DNA from: Rhizobacter sp. Root404
GTDB taxonomy: Bacteria > Pseudomonadota > Gammaproteobacteria > Burkholderiales > Burkholderiaceae_C
NCBI RefSeq assembly: GCF_001425865.1
Contig: NZ_LMDS01000005.1
Span: 994,890-1,058,889, forward strand
Length of the DNA stretch: 64,000 nucleotides
Direction of reading: 5' to 3'
This document shows, one piece after another, positions 1 to 9,143 of this stretch. The translations under genes and the position numbers were made by a program. Position 1 is the first letter of the stretch, and each line of letters starts with the position of its first letter. The notes below the pieces were generated by a model. It made no database searches, was not told the DNA's origin, and saw nothing but the letters and a program-made list of their open reading frames with translations.

Positions 1-615
1 GCCGGGCAGCAGCGCGACGACGACCTCGTCCGCGCCGATGCCGAGCGCGGCGCGCGCCGACGCGCGCGGCACCTCGAACGGGATCACGTCGGCCAGCGGA
101 TGCCCGACATAAGCCGCAGGAACCCCTTGCTTCGCGTAGATCGCCGGTTCGAAAGGGAACAGGCACAGCACCAGGTCGGTCGCCTTGCGGATCTTGTCGA
201 TGCGCTTGCCGCGCCAGGCCCAGATCGACGGGCTGACGAAGTGGATCGCCTTCATGCCGCCGGCCTTCAGCCTGGCCTCGAGATCGAGGTTGAAGTCGGG
301 CGCGTCGATGCCGACGAAAACGTCGGCACGTTCGGCCGGCCCGGCCTTCAGCAGCCGCTCGGTCAGCTGGTTGCGAATGCCCGAGATTTCGCGGTAGTGG
401 CTCAGCACCTCGACATAGCCGCTGACGGAGAGCTTGTCGTGCGGCCACCAGGCCTCGAAGCCCTGCGCCACCATCTTCGGGCCGCCGATGCCGCCCGCCT
501 GAAGCGCCGGCCAGCGCGCCCTCAGACCGGCCAGCAGCAGCCCGCCGAGCAGATCGCCCGACGCTTCGCCCGCCACCATCGCGAAGCGAGGGGCCTGAGG
601 TTCCATCGACGACAT
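1..615 (-). CDS. lpxB: Lipid-A-disaccharide synthase, N-terminal part (runs off left edge)
   Basis: Catalyses condensation of UDP-2,3-diacylglucosamine with lipid X to give the tetra-acyl disaccharide of lipid A, at the inner face of the cytoplasmic membrane. About 205 N-terminal residues are visible. They include the family's N-terminal signature GEASGDLLGG, the GGIGGPKM segment and the conserved stretch FVSPSIWAWRGKR. The chosen ATG at 615 lies 2 bases after the lpxA stop; a second in-frame ATG at 606 is possible. It is the last visible gene of the lpxD-fabZ-lpxA-lpxB run and depends on upstream promoters. The C-terminal half is outside the window, so its integrity is unknown. Confidence 0.95.
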   Translation of the reverse strand, partial: MSSMEPQAPRFAMVAGEASGDLLGGLLLAGLRARWPALQAGGIGGPKMVAQGFEAWWPHDKLSVSGYVEVLSHYREISGIRNQLTERLLKAGPAERADVFVGIDAPDFNLDLEARLKAGGMKAIHFVSPSIWAWRGKRIDKIRKATDLVLCLFPFEPAIYAKQGVPAAYVGHPLADVIPFEVPRASARAALGIGADEVVVALLPG

Positions 616-617
616 GC

Positions 618-1406
618 CTAGCGCGCGATGCCGCGGGTGACTTGGGCGAGGAACTCGCTCATCACCGCGATGTCGGCGGCGGCCTCGGGCCGCTCGGCGG
701 CCAGGGCGGTGATCGCCTGGCGCGCCACCTCGAAGTTCAGGCCGTCGCGGTACAACAGGCGGTGCATCTGCTTGACAGCCGCAAGGCGCTCGGGACCGAA
801 GCCACGCCGGCGCAGCCCCTCGACGTTGAAGCCGCGCACCGCCAGCGGGTTGCCGTCGACCATCATGTAGGGCGGCACGTCCTGCGTCACGGCGCTGGCA
901 AAGCCGGCCATCGCATGCGCACCGATCTTGACGAACTGGTGGATGCCGGTCAGTCCGCCGATGGTGACCCAGTCGCCGAGCTGCACGTGTCCGCCGAGCG
1001 TCGTGTTGTTGGCCAGCGTGGTGTGGTTGCCGACCTCGCAATCGTGCGCGATGTGCGTGTAGGCCATGATCCAGTTGTCGCTGCCGACGCGCGTGATGCC
1101 GCCGGCCTGCGGCACCCCGAGGTTGAAGGTGCAGAACTCGCGGATCAGGTTGCGGTCGCCGATCACGAGCTCGGTGTCTTCGCCCGCGTACTTCTTGTCC
1201 TGCGGCACCGCGCCGATCGAGTTGAACTGGAAGATGCGGTTGTCCCGCCCGATCGTCGTGCGGCCCTCGATCACGCAGTGCGGGCCGATCGTCGTGCCCG
1301 CGCCGATGCGCACCTGCGCGCGCACGATGCTGAAGGCACCGACGCTGACGCCGTCATCCAGCTGCGCGCCGGGCTCGACGATCGCGGTGGGATGGATCGT
1401 CGTCAT
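618..1406 (-). CDS. lpxA: UDP-N-acetylglucosamine O-acyltransferase LpxA
   Basis: First step of lipid A synthesis: transfers a 3-hydroxyacyl chain from ACP to the 3-OH of UDP-GlcNAc in the cytosol. The 262-residue product has the family's usual length. The N-terminal two-thirds shows the hexapeptide-repeat pattern of a left-handed beta-helix (repeated V/I-x-I-G units). The segment YTHIAHDCEVGNHTTLANN carries the catalytic histidine region, and a helical C-terminal domain follows. It starts 4 bases after the fabZ stop and precedes lpxB by 2 bases. The acyl-chain ruler residue cannot be assigned confidently by eye. Confidence 0.97.
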   Translation of the reverse strand: MTTIHPTAIVEPGAQLDDGVSVGAFSIVRAQVRIGAGTTIGPHCVIEGRTTIGRDNRIFQFNSIGAVPQDKKYAGEDTELVIGDRNLIREFCTFNLGVPQAGGITRVGSDNWIMAYTHIAHDCEVGNHTTLANNTTLGGHVQLGDWVTIGGLTGIHQFVKIGAHAMAGFASAVTQDVPPYMMVDGNPLAVRGFNVEGLRRRGFGPERLAAVKQMHRLLYRDGLNFEVARQAITALAAERPEAAADIAVMSEFLAQVTRGIAR

Positions 1407-1410
1407 CGGT

Positions 1411-1854
1411 TCAGTCGATCCGGCGCATCGTGCACATCAGGTCGGCCGACACGGCCACGGTATCGCCGACCTTCGCGAATGCGCTGAACTTGACGATGCC
1501 GGCACGGCTGCGCTCAAGCGACGCATGCAGCATCAGCTGGTCGCCGGGCTCGACCGGGCGCTTGAAGCGCGCGTTGTCGATGCCGACGAAATAGAAGACG
1601 GTCTTGTCGTCGGGCATCACGCCGACGTCGTCGAACGCCAGGATCGCCGCCGCCTGCGCGAGCGCCTCCAGCATCATCACGCCCGGCATCACGGGCCGGT
1701 TCGGGAAGTGGCCGGTGAAGAACGGCTCGTTCATCGTCACGTTCTTGACGGCGAGGATGCGCTTGCCCTTGTCGAGCTCGAGCACGCGGTCGACCAGCAG
1801 AAAGGGGTAGCGGTGCGGCAACCGCTTCAGGATTTCGTGGATGTCCATGGTCAT
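1411..1854 (-). CDS. fabZ: 3-hydroxyacyl-ACP dehydratase FabZ
   Basis: Dehydrates 3-hydroxyacyl-ACP to trans-2-enoyl-ACP in fatty acid elongation, competing with LpxA/LpxD for 3-hydroxyacyl-ACP. The 147-residue hotdog-fold protein has the catalytic motif HFPNRPVMPG with His49, and Glu63 in MLEALAQ. The ATG at 1854 overlaps the lpxD stop as ATGA, which argues for this start over the internal ATG at 1848. A much longer open frame extends upstream but is only lpxD read out of frame. Its position between lpxD and lpxA links membrane and lipid A acyl supply. Confidence 0.96.
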   Translation of the reverse strand: MTMDIHEILKRLPHRYPFLLVDRVLELDKGKRILAVKNVTMNEPFFTGHFPNRPVMPGVMMLEALAQAAAILAFDDVGVMPDDKTVFYFVGIDNARFKRPVEPGDQLMLHASLERSRAGIVKFSAFAKVGDTVAVSADLMCTMRRID

Positions 1855-2909
1855 GGTGTGCCCGTCGTCTCGTTCTTCTCGGCAGCCGCTCTTTCGAGGA
1901 GCCGCACCCGCTCGCGCAGGCGGTGCAGGTTGCGCAGGGTCGCGGCGTTCTTCTCCCAGGCCGCATTGTCGTCGATGGGAAACACGCCGGTGTAGTGACC
2001 CGCCTTCTTGATCGAGTGACTGACGAGCGTGCCGCCGGAGATGAACACGTGGTCGGCGATCTCGAGGTGGCCCGCGATCATCGCGGCGCCGCCCATCATC
2101 ACGTGCTTGCCGATCACCGCGCTGCCCGCCACGCCGACGCAGCCGGCCAGCGCGGAATGGTCGCCGATGCGCACGTTGTGGCCGATCTGGATCAGGTTGT
2201 CGAGCTTGACGCCGTTGCCGATCACCGTGTCGCCGAGCGCGCCGCGGTCGACGCAGGTGTTGGCGCCGATGTCGACGTCGTCGCCGATCTGCACCGCGCC
2301 GAGCTGCTCGATCTTCTCCCACCGCCCCTCGGTCGGCGCGAAGCCGAAACCGTCCGCGCCGATCACCACGCCGCTGTGCAGCACGCCACGCGCGCCGATC
2401 CTGCAGCGTTCGTTGACGGTCACGCGCGCGGCGAAGCGGCAGTCGTCCCCGATCCGCGTGTCGCGCCCGATGAAACCGTGCGCGCCGATCACCGTGCGCT
2501 CGCCGACGATCGCGCCCGCCTCGACCACGGTCAGCGCGCCGATGGTGGCGCTGGGCGCGATCTGCGCGCTCGGGTCGACGAGGGCGCTCGGGTGCACGCC
2601 CGCGGCCGCCGGCACGCGCGTGCGCTTCGCCCACCATTGGGTGAGCTTCGCGAAGTACAGGTAAGGATCGGGCGTGACGATTGCCGCGCCACGCAAGGCC
2701 GCAGCGTCGCGCTGCGCCGGGCCGACGATGACGCAGCCGGCGCGGCAGTCGACCAGTTGCGGCGCGAGCCGCGGATTCGACAGGAAGGTGATGGTGTCCG
2801 GCGTCGCGCCGTCGAACGGGCCGATCCGCGTGATGCGGACCGCCCCTGCGTCGCCGGTCAGCTCGCCGCCGAGGGCGGCGACGAGGTCAGGCAGCCCGAC
2901 ATCGACCAC
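1851..2909 (-). CDS. lpxD: UDP-3-O-(3-hydroxyacyl)glucosamine N-acyltransferase LpxD
   Basis: Adds the second, N-linked 3-hydroxyacyl chain to UDP-3-O-acylglucosamine in lipid A synthesis. The 352-residue protein has an N-terminal uridine-binding domain (about 1-100), hexapeptide repeats (about 105-300, for example IGANTCVDRGALGDTVIG) and a C-terminal helix. The catalytic histidine lies in the conserved IQIGHNVRIG stretch. The start is GTG at 2909, 6 bases after the skp stop, with only a weak ribosome-binding site, so it probably relies on coupling to skp. The stop overlaps fabZ (ATGA). Confidence 0.95.
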   Translation of the reverse strand: MVDVGLPDLVAALGGELTGDAGAVRITRIGPFDGATPDTITFLSNPRLAPQLVDCRAGCVIVGPAQRDAAALRGAAIVTPDPYLYFAKLTQWWAKRTRVPAAAGVHPSALVDPSAQIAPSATIGALTVVEAGAIVGERTVIGAHGFIGRDTRIGDDCRFAARVTVNERCRIGARGVLHSGVVIGADGFGFAPTEGRWEKIEQLGAVQIGDDVDIGANTCVDRGALGDTVIGNGVKLDNLIQIGHNVRIGDHSALAGCVGVAGSAVIGKHVMMGGAAMIAGHLEIADHVFISGGTLVSHSIKKAGHYTGVFPIDDNAAWEKNAATLRNLHRLRERVRLLERAAAEKNETTGTP

Positions 2910-2915
2910 ACCGGG

Positions 2916-3446
2916 TCACTTCTGCGCGTTGAGGGCCTTGATCACCTTGTCGGTGATGTCGACGCGCGGGCCGGCGAAGATCACCTGTTCGCCCTGCAGG
3001 ATCAGGTCGTACTTCTCGGTCTCGTAGATCGTCTTGACGACCTTGTTCGCACGCTCGACGACCGAGGCCAGTTCTTCGTTGCGGCGCTGGTTCAGGTCTT
3101 CCTGGAATTCGCGGCGCTTGCGCTGCAGCTCGCGGTCCTGATCGACCAGTTCGCGCTGGCGGCGATTGCGCTCGGCTTCGCTGAGCGTGGGCGCGTCCTT
3201 GTCGAGCTTGTCGGCGGCCGTCTTCAAGCGATTGGCCGCGTCCTCGCCTTCCTTCTGCCGCTTCGAGAATTCGTTCTCGAGGCGGCTCTGCGCGGCCTTG
3301 GCCAGCGTGGCCTCGCGCAACACGCGATCGCTGTTGACGAAGCCGATCTTCACTTCCTGCGCTTGTGCGCTGCCGATGACCGCCAGCGACAACGCTGCAA
3401 CCGCAACGAGCTTCATGGCACCGACCTTGAGAGAAGAGCTTTTCAT
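2916..3446 (-). CDS. skp: Periplasmic OmpH/Skp-family chaperone
   Basis: Periplasmic holdase that keeps unfolded outer-membrane proteins soluble before delivery to the Bam complex. The 176-residue product begins with a lysine-containing signal peptide ending near AQAQE (about residues 1-29). A long charged coiled-coil (about 55-130), the arms of the Skp trimer, follows. The end (TDKVIKALNAQK) returns to the compact body and is typical of the family. The ATG overlaps the bamA stop as TAATG. Its place between bamA and lpxD is the standard proteobacterial order. Confidence 0.95.
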   Translation of the reverse strand: MKSSSLKVGAMKLVAVAALSLAVIGSAQAQEVKIGFVNSDRVLREATLAKAAQSRLENEFSKRQKEGEDAANRLKTAADKLDKDAPTLSEAERNRRQRELVDQDRELQRKRREFQEDLNQRRNEELASVVERANKVVKTIYETEKYDLILQGEQVIFAGPRVDITDKVIKALNAQK

Positions 3447-5758
3447 TAGAACGCTGTCCCGATCTGGAATTGGAGTCGCTGGATTCTATCTTCTGGCTTC
3501 TTGCGGATCGGCGTGCCGTAGCTGATCTTCAGCGGGCCCACGGGCGACACCCAGGTCAGCCCGAGGCCGGCCGAGGCGCGAATGCTGTCGGCCGTGACCT
3601 TATCGTTCTCGCCCCAGACATTGCCGGCGTCGAAGTAGGTGAACCAGCGCAGCGTGCGGTCGTTGCCGGTGCCGGGGATCGGCAGGTACAGCTCGGCATT
3701 CATGTTGAAGCGGCGGTTGCCGCCGATGTACGCGCCGGTCACGTCGACCGGGCCGAGCGAGTTCTGATCGAAGCCGCGCACGCTGCCCAGGCCGCCGCCG
3801 TAGAAGTTCTTGAAGATCGGGTACGGGTGGCCACCCAGGCCCTTGCCCCAGGACAGGTCGGCGTTGAAGCCGAACGTGAATCGCTTCGACAGCGGGATGT
3901 ACTGCTGGAACTTCGCGTTCGTGCGCAGGTACTTGGCCTCGCCGGTGATGCCCCAGTCGAAGTTCAGGCTGGTCAGGCGGCCGGCGGTCGGCACCAGTGC
4001 GCTGTCGCGGCTGTCGCGCGACCAGCCGATGGTCAGCGGAACCGAGTTGCTGGTCGGACCGAATTCGGTCACGTAGTTGCGGTAGTTGACCGGCAGGTTC
4101 GTGCCCTTGATCTCGGTGCGCTCGAAGCCGATGCCGAAGAACACGGTGTCGTATTCGCTGAACGGCACGCCGAAGCGGATCGACGCACCCGGCGTCACCA
4201 GTTTGTATTCCTCGCCCTGGCTGTTGATCGGGCGCTGGGTGCGGTAGAAGACATCGATGTAGCGCGAGATGCCGTCAACCGTGAAGTACGGGTCGATCGT
4301 GCTGACCACCAGCGTGCGGCTGTACTTGCTGGTGTTCAGTTCGAGGCCGAGGTAGTTGCCCGAGCCGAACACGTTCTCCTGCTTGATCGAGCCCGACAGC
4401 GAGAGCTTGTCGGCCGACGAGAAACCGGCGCCGATCTGCAGGTTGCCGGTCGCCTTCTCCTTGATCGTGATCACCAGGTCGACCTGGTCGGCGGAGCCGG
4501 GCACCTCGTTGGTGTCGATGTTGACCTCGCTGAAGTAGCCGAGGCGGTCGACGCGGTCGCGCGAGAGCTTGATCTTGCGGCCGTCGTACCAGCTCGACTC
4601 GAACTGGCGGAACTCGCGGCGCACGACTTCGTCACGCGTCTTGGTGTTGCCGGCGACGTTGATGCGCCGCACGTAGACGCGGCGCGCCGGATCGGCGGTG
4701 ATCGCGAGCGCCACGGTGCCGTTGACCCGGTCGATCTCGGGGCGCGCCTCGACCTTGGCGAACGCGTAGCCGAAGGTGCCGAAGCGGTCGCTCATCGCGC
4801 GGGTGGTCTGCGTGACGGTCTCGGCGCGGTACGGTTCGCCCGGCTTGATCTGCACCAGCGTCTTGAAGTCGTCTTCCTTGCCGAGGTAGTCGCCCTCGAG
4901 CTTGACGCTGCTGACGGTGTAGGGCTGGCCTTCCTTGACGTTGATCGTGACCGTGATGTCCTGCTTGTCGGGCGAGATCGCGACCTGGGTCGACTCGACG
5001 TTGAACTCGAGGTAGCCCCGGTTCAGGTAGTAGGCCCGCAGGGTTTCAAGGTCGGCATCGAGCTTGGCGCGGGAGTAACGGTCGGCCTTGGTGTAGAAAT
5101 TCAGCCAGCTGCCGGCGTTCAGGTCGAACAGGCCGGTCAGCGTGCTCTCGGAGAAGGCCTTGTTGCCGTTGATCCGGATCTCGCTGATCTTCGCGGCCGA
5201 GCCTTCGGTGATCGTGAAGCTCAGGTTGACGCGGTTGCGCTCCTGCGGTGTCACGGTGGTGACGACCTCCGCGCCGTACAGGCTGCGGGTGAGGTACTGC
5301 CGCTTGAGCTCTTGCTCGGCGCGGTCGGCCAGCGCGCGGTCGAACGGCTGGCCGTCGCTGATGCCGAAGTCGCGCAGCGACTTGACAAGCTGGTCCTTGT
5401 CGAATTCCTTCAGGCCGACGAAGTCGATGTTGGCGATGACCGGACGCTCTTCGACGATCACGACGACGACATTGCCGTCGATATCGATCCGCACATCCTT
5501 GTAAAGACCGGTCGCGAACAGCGCGCGCAGTGCGGCAGCGCCCTTCTCGTCGCTGTAGGTCTCGCCGATGCGGAATGGCAGCGACGCGAACACCGTGCCC
5601 GCATCGCTGCGCTGCAAGCCCTCGACACGGATGTCCTTCACCGGGAACGGTTCGACCGCCCATGCCGAACCGGCCTGCAGGGCAGCGGCCAGCGCGAGAC
5701 AGATGAGGGACGGGCGAAACGGGGTCGAGCGGGAGGAGGAGCGCATGCGGTCGGTCAT
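3446..5758 (-). CDS. bamA: Outer membrane protein assembly factor BamA
   Basis: Essential Omp85 protein that inserts beta-barrel proteins into the outer membrane. The 770 residues include an N-terminal signal peptide (to about residue 35, ending near SAWAVEP). Five POTRA domains occupy roughly 37-440 and a C-terminal 16-strand barrel follows. The barrel shows the VRGF-type motif (GGLGSVRGFDQNSLG) and ends in aromatic phenylalanine. The ATG at 5758 overlaps the rseP stop (ATGA). A few downstream ATG codons would shorten the signal-peptide N-region without changing the mature protein. BamB and BamD are also in this window. Confidence 0.97.
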   Translation of the reverse strand: MTDRMRSSSRSTPFRPSLICLALAAALQAGSAWAVEPFPVKDIRVEGLQRSDAGTVFASLPFRIGETYSDEKGAAALRALFATGLYKDVRIDIDGNVVVVIVEERPVIANIDFVGLKEFDKDQLVKSLRDFGISDGQPFDRALADRAEQELKRQYLTRSLYGAEVVTTVTPQERNRVNLSFTITEGSAAKISEIRINGNKAFSESTLTGLFDLNAGSWLNFYTKADRYSRAKLDADLETLRAYYLNRGYLEFNVESTQVAISPDKQDITVTINVKEGQPYTVSSVKLEGDYLGKEDDFKTLVQIKPGEPYRAETVTQTTRAMSDRFGTFGYAFAKVEARPEIDRVNGTVALAITADPARRVYVRRINVAGNTKTRDEVVRREFRQFESSWYDGRKIKLSRDRVDRLGYFSEVNIDTNEVPGSADQVDLVITIKEKATGNLQIGAGFSSADKLSLSGSIKQENVFGSGNYLGLELNTSKYSRTLVVSTIDPYFTVDGISRYIDVFYRTQRPINSQGEEYKLVTPGASIRFGVPFSEYDTVFFGIGFERTEIKGTNLPVNYRNYVTEFGPTSNSVPLTIGWSRDSRDSALVPTAGRLTSLNFDWGITGEAKYLRTNAKFQQYIPLSKRFTFGFNADLSWGKGLGGHPYPIFKNFYGGGLGSVRGFDQNSLGPVDVTGAYIGGNRRFNMNAELYLPIPGTGNDRTLRWFTYFDAGNVWGENDKVTADSIRASAGLGLTWVSPVGPLKISYGTPIRKKPEDRIQRLQFQIGTAF

Positions 5759-7122
5759 TGCAGGCCCAGGAGGCGGGCCACGTCGTTGTAGAGAGCCAGG
5801 GACATCATCATGAGCATGATGGCCACCCCTCCACGCTGCAGCCGGTCAAGCCACAACTCGGAGACCGGCTTGCCCGTCACACCCTCGAAAAGATAATACA
5901 TCAGGTGTCCTCCATCGAGGACCGGCAGCGGCAGCAGGTTCAGCACGCCGAGCCCCACGCTGACGACGGCGAGGAAGCCGAGGTAGTACGGCAGGCCCAG
6001 GCGCACCGACTGGCCTGCGTAATCGGCGATCGTCAGCGGCCCGCTGAGGTTCTTCAGCGAGGCCTGGCCGATCACCATCTTGCCCAGCATCTTCACGGTC
6101 ATCACCGACATCTGCCAAGTCTGCGACGCGCCCTGGGCGATGCCCTCGAACACGCCGTAGCGCACCGTGACGGTCTCAAACGGCTGGCCCGGCACGAGCT
6201 CGATCCGGCCGACCGTCTTGCCGTTGTCGGCCACGACGTTCGGCGTGACCGTCAGTTCGACGGTGCGGCCGGCGCGGTCGACCTTCCAGTGCATCGGCCG
6301 TGCCGTCCCGTCGCGGCCACTGGCCATGATGGTCGAGCGCAGCGAGCCGCCATCGATCACCGGCGCATCGTCGATGCTGAGCACGCGGTCGCCGGCCATC
6401 AAGCCCGCCTTGTCGGCCGGGCCGCCCGCAACCACCTTGCCCAGCACCGGCTCGCTGAACGCTGACCCGAGGCCGATGCGCTGCATCGTCTTGGCATCGA
6501 CATCCTGGGTATTGATCGAATCCAGCGGCAGCGCCACCGTGCGGCGGCCGTGCCCGGCGCGGTCGGTCACCATCAGCTGCAGCGGCTCGGCGCGCAGCGC
6601 GGCCTGCGTCACCGCCCAACGCAGGTCGATCATCGAGCGCACGTCGTGCCATTCGACGCCGTCGCGCGACGTCGCGCGCGCCCAGTCGCCGGCGCGCAGA
6701 CCGGCGCGATCGGCCAGGCTGCCGGCGACCGGTGCACCCATCACGGCCTTCGGTTCGTCGGTGCCGATCCAGTAGGACGCGGTGAACAGGAACACCGCCA
6801 ACAGCAGATTCGCGATGGGGCCGGCCGCGACGATCGCGGTCCGCTGCCAGAGCGGCTTGCGATTGAACGCACCATCGAGCTGGTCGGGCGCGACCGGCGC
6901 CTCGCGCTCGTCGAGCATCTTCACGTAGCCGCCGAGCGGCAGCGCGCACAGCACGAACTCGGTGCTTTGCGGCGTGGCCTGGCGCCGCCACAGCACGCGA
7001 CCGAACCCGACCGAGAAACGCAGCACCTTGACGCCGCACGCCACCGCCACCCGGTAGTGCCCGTACTCGTGGATCACGATCAGGATGCCGAGCGTGAGGA
7101 TGAAACCGAAGACGTAGATCAT
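5755..7122 (-). CDS. rseP: Site-2 intramembrane zinc metalloprotease RseP
   Basis: Cleaves anti-sigma factor RseA-type proteins and remnant signal peptides within the inner membrane. The 455-residue protein starts with a membrane helix containing the zinc-binding HEYGH motif (His18, Glu19, His22). Two PDZ-like domains follow (roughly 120-310), then the C-terminal LDG element (LPLPVLDGGHLM) with the third zinc ligand and a final membrane helix. The chosen ATG at 7122 overlaps the dxr stop (ATGA). A much longer open frame upstream is antisense-frame coding of dxr and is not real. Placement before bamA ties envelope-stress proteolysis to outer-membrane assembly. Confidence 0.96.
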   Translation of the reverse strand: MIYVFGFILTLGILIVIHEYGHYRVAVACGVKVLRFSVGFGRVLWRRQATPQSTEFVLCALPLGGYVKMLDEREAPVAPDQLDGAFNRKPLWQRTAIVAAGPIANLLLAVFLFTASYWIGTDEPKAVMGAPVAGSLADRAGLRAGDWARATSRDGVEWHDVRSMIDLRWAVTQAALRAEPLQLMVTDRAGHGRRTVALPLDSINTQDVDAKTMQRIGLGSAFSEPVLGKVVAGGPADKAGLMAGDRVLSIDDAPVIDGGSLRSTIMASGRDGTARPMHWKVDRAGRTVELTVTPNVVADNGKTVGRIELVPGQPFETVTVRYGVFEGIAQGASQTWQMSVMTVKMLGKMVIGQASLKNLSGPLTIADYAGQSVRLGLPYYLGFLAVVSVGLGVLNLLPLPVLDGGHLMYYLFEGVTGKPVSELWLDRLQRGGVAIMLMMMSLALYNDVARLLGLQ

Positions 7123-8312
7123 GGCGCGAGGCCTTTCACGAACTGCGCCGCCTGGCGGCGCGCGCGATGGTCGATCTCGAGCAACGCGTCGAGCGAATCG
7201 CTGCCGGAGGCGCGCAGGTCGATCGCATCGAGCGCCTGCGCGATGACGCTGTGAATCTGGTCGAAGCGGATGGTTCCGGCGAGGAAGGCCGCCACCGCCG
7301 TCTCGTTGGCCGCGTTCAGCACCGTGGTGCTCCCTTCGGGGCTGCGCAGCGTCTCCCACGCGAGCGCCAGGCCCGGGTAGCGCTGGAAGTCCGGCGCCTC
7401 GAAGGTCAGCGCCGACAGCGTCGCGAAGTCGAGCTGGCTCGCACCCGATTCGATCCGCTCGGGAAACGACAGGCCGTACGCGATCGGCACGCGCATGTCG
7501 GGCGTGCCGAGTTGTGCCAGCACCGAGTTGTCGCGGCACACGACCATCGAGTGCACGATCTGCTGGGGGTGAATCACGACCTTGATCTGCTCGGGCAACA
7601 GCTCGAACAGCCAGCGCGCCTCGATCACCTCCAGCGCCTTGTTCATCATGGTCGCCGAATCGACCGAGATCTTGCGGCCCATCGCGAAGTTGGGATGCGC
7701 GCAGGCCTCGTCCGGCGTGATGCTGGCCATTGTCGCCGGATCGCGGCGGCGGAACGGACCACCCGAGGACGTGAGCAGGATGTGGTCGATGCGGCTCGGC
7801 CAGCCCGTGCGGTCTTCCGGCAGACATTGGAAGATCGCGGAATGCTCGCTGTCGATCGGCAACAGGCTGGCGCCACCTTCGTGTACCGCGCGCATGAACA
7901 GCGCGCCGCCGACGACCAGCGCCTCCTTGTTGGCCAGCAGCAGCCGCTTGCCGGCACGGGCCGCCGCCAGGCACGGTGCGAGACCGGCGGCGCCGACGAT
8001 CGCGGCCATCACCGAATCGACCTCGGGGTGCGACGCCATGTCGCACAGCGCCTGCGCACCGGAGAGCACCTCGGTGCGGACCCCCTCCTTCTTCAAGCGC
8101 GTGCGCAGTTCAGCCGCGGTCGCTTCGTCCGGCAGCACGGCGAAGCGCGGACGCCACTTCACGCACTGCGCGAAGAGTTCGTCGACCCGGCTGTGCGCCG
8201 TCAGCGCAAACACCTCGAAGCGACCCGGGTGGCGCGAGATCACGTCGAGCGTGTTCATGCCGACCGACCCGGTCGCGCCGAGCACGCACACGCGTTGCAG
8301 TGCAGCCGTCAT
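7119..8312 (-). CDS. dxr: 1-deoxy-D-xylulose 5-phosphate reductoisomerase
   Basis: Converts DXP to 2-C-methyl-D-erythritol 4-phosphate with NADPH, the committed step of the MEP isoprenoid pathway. The 397 residues match the family length. The N-terminal NADPH-binding motif is GATGSVG (12-18). The catalytic core has LLPIDSEHSAIFQCL and LTSSGGPFR, and the flexible loop and C-terminal helical domain are intact. Translation appears coupled to cdsA (ATGA at 8309-8312) and to rseP. Downstream MEP enzyme IspG is also in this window. Confidence 0.97.
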   Translation of the reverse strand: MTAALQRVCVLGATGSVGMNTLDVISRHPGRFEVFALTAHSRVDELFAQCVKWRPRFAVLPDEATAAELRTRLKKEGVRTEVLSGAQALCDMASHPEVDSVMAAIVGAAGLAPCLAAARAGKRLLLANKEALVVGGALFMRAVHEGGASLLPIDSEHSAIFQCLPEDRTGWPSRIDHILLTSSGGPFRRRDPATMASITPDEACAHPNFAMGRKISVDSATMMNKALEVIEARWLFELLPEQIKVVIHPQQIVHSMVVCRDNSVLAQLGTPDMRVPIAYGLSFPERIESGASQLDFATLSALTFEAPDFQRYPGLALAWETLRSPEGSTTVLNAANETAVAAFLAGTIRFDQIHSVIAQALDAIDLRASGSDSLDALLEIDHRARRQAAQFVKGLAP

Positions 8313-9142
8313 ACGCTGACCAGCGCCATCGCGATCGGGAACACCGGCAGCAGCGCATCGACGCGGTCGAGCACGCCGCCGTGGCCGGGCAGCAGGTTGC
8401 TGCTGTCCTTGGCGCCGGCTGCGCGCTTGACCAAAGACTCGAATAGGTCACCGACCACGCTCATCGCCGCCAGGAACACGACGACGCCCACCACGCCGAT
8501 CACGCCGAAACGGCCGAACAGGCGGGTGTACAGGCTGGCGGAATCCATCGTGAACGCGCCGTCCAGCCACAGCCAGAACGCCGCGAGCACCAGCGCGCCG
8601 AGCATGCCGCTCCAGACCCCGGCCCAGCTCTTGCCGGGACTGATGCCCGGCGCGAGCTTGCGCTTGCCGAAGGCCTTGCCGCCGAAGTACGCGGCGATGT
8701 CGGCGGCCCAGACGAGGCAGAACACCGACAGGATGAAGTTGACGCCCACCGTCTTGGCAGCGGCGAGTGCCAGCCACGCGGTCCAGAGCAACGCGAGGCC
8801 GATCGCGCAGCGCAGCGGCATCGGCACGCGCGGCCAGCCGGCAACGCCGCCACGCAGCACGAACGTGCCGCCCAGCACCCAGACGAGCATGCCAACCCAC
8901 CACACCATCTGCGGCGGCGCCGCGCCCCAGCCGGCCCAAAGTGCCGCGGCGCACAGGGCCGCGAGCAGCACGCCCATCGCGATCGAGGCACCGCCGGCGC
9001 CGTTCAACCGGCCCCATTCCCAACCGGCCGCAGCGATCAGCACCAGCGACAGCACTGCGAACGGCCACGCCATCGGCGCGAACAACGCCGGCAACAGGAT
9101 GGCGACGAGCACCAGCGCGGTGATGACCCGCTGCTTCAGCAT
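8309..9142 (-). CDS. cdsA: Phosphatidate cytidylyltransferase
   Basis: Makes CDP-diacylglycerol from phosphatidic acid and CTP at the inner membrane, the branch point of phospholipid synthesis. The 277-residue product is very hydrophobic, with about eight membrane segments. It ends with the family signature: FESLVKR followed by KDSSNLLPGHGGVLDR(V)D. The ATG at 9142 sits 1 base after the uppS stop. The upstream extension of the open frame runs through uppS in the wrong frame. It overlaps dxr by ATGA. Confidence 0.95.
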   Translation of the reverse strand: MLKQRVITALVLVAILLPALFAPMAWPFAVLSLVLIAAAGWEWGRLNGAGGASIAMGVLLAALCAAALWAGWGAAPPQMVWWVGMLVWVLGGTFVLRGGVAGWPRVPMPLRCAIGLALLWTAWLALAAAKTVGVNFILSVFCLVWAADIAAYFGGKAFGKRKLAPGISPGKSWAGVWSGMLGALVLAAFWLWLDGAFTMDSASLYTRLFGRFGVIGVVGVVVFLAAMSVVGDLFESLVKRAAGAKDSSNLLPGHGGVLDRVDALLPVFPIAMALVSV

Positions 9143-9143
9143 G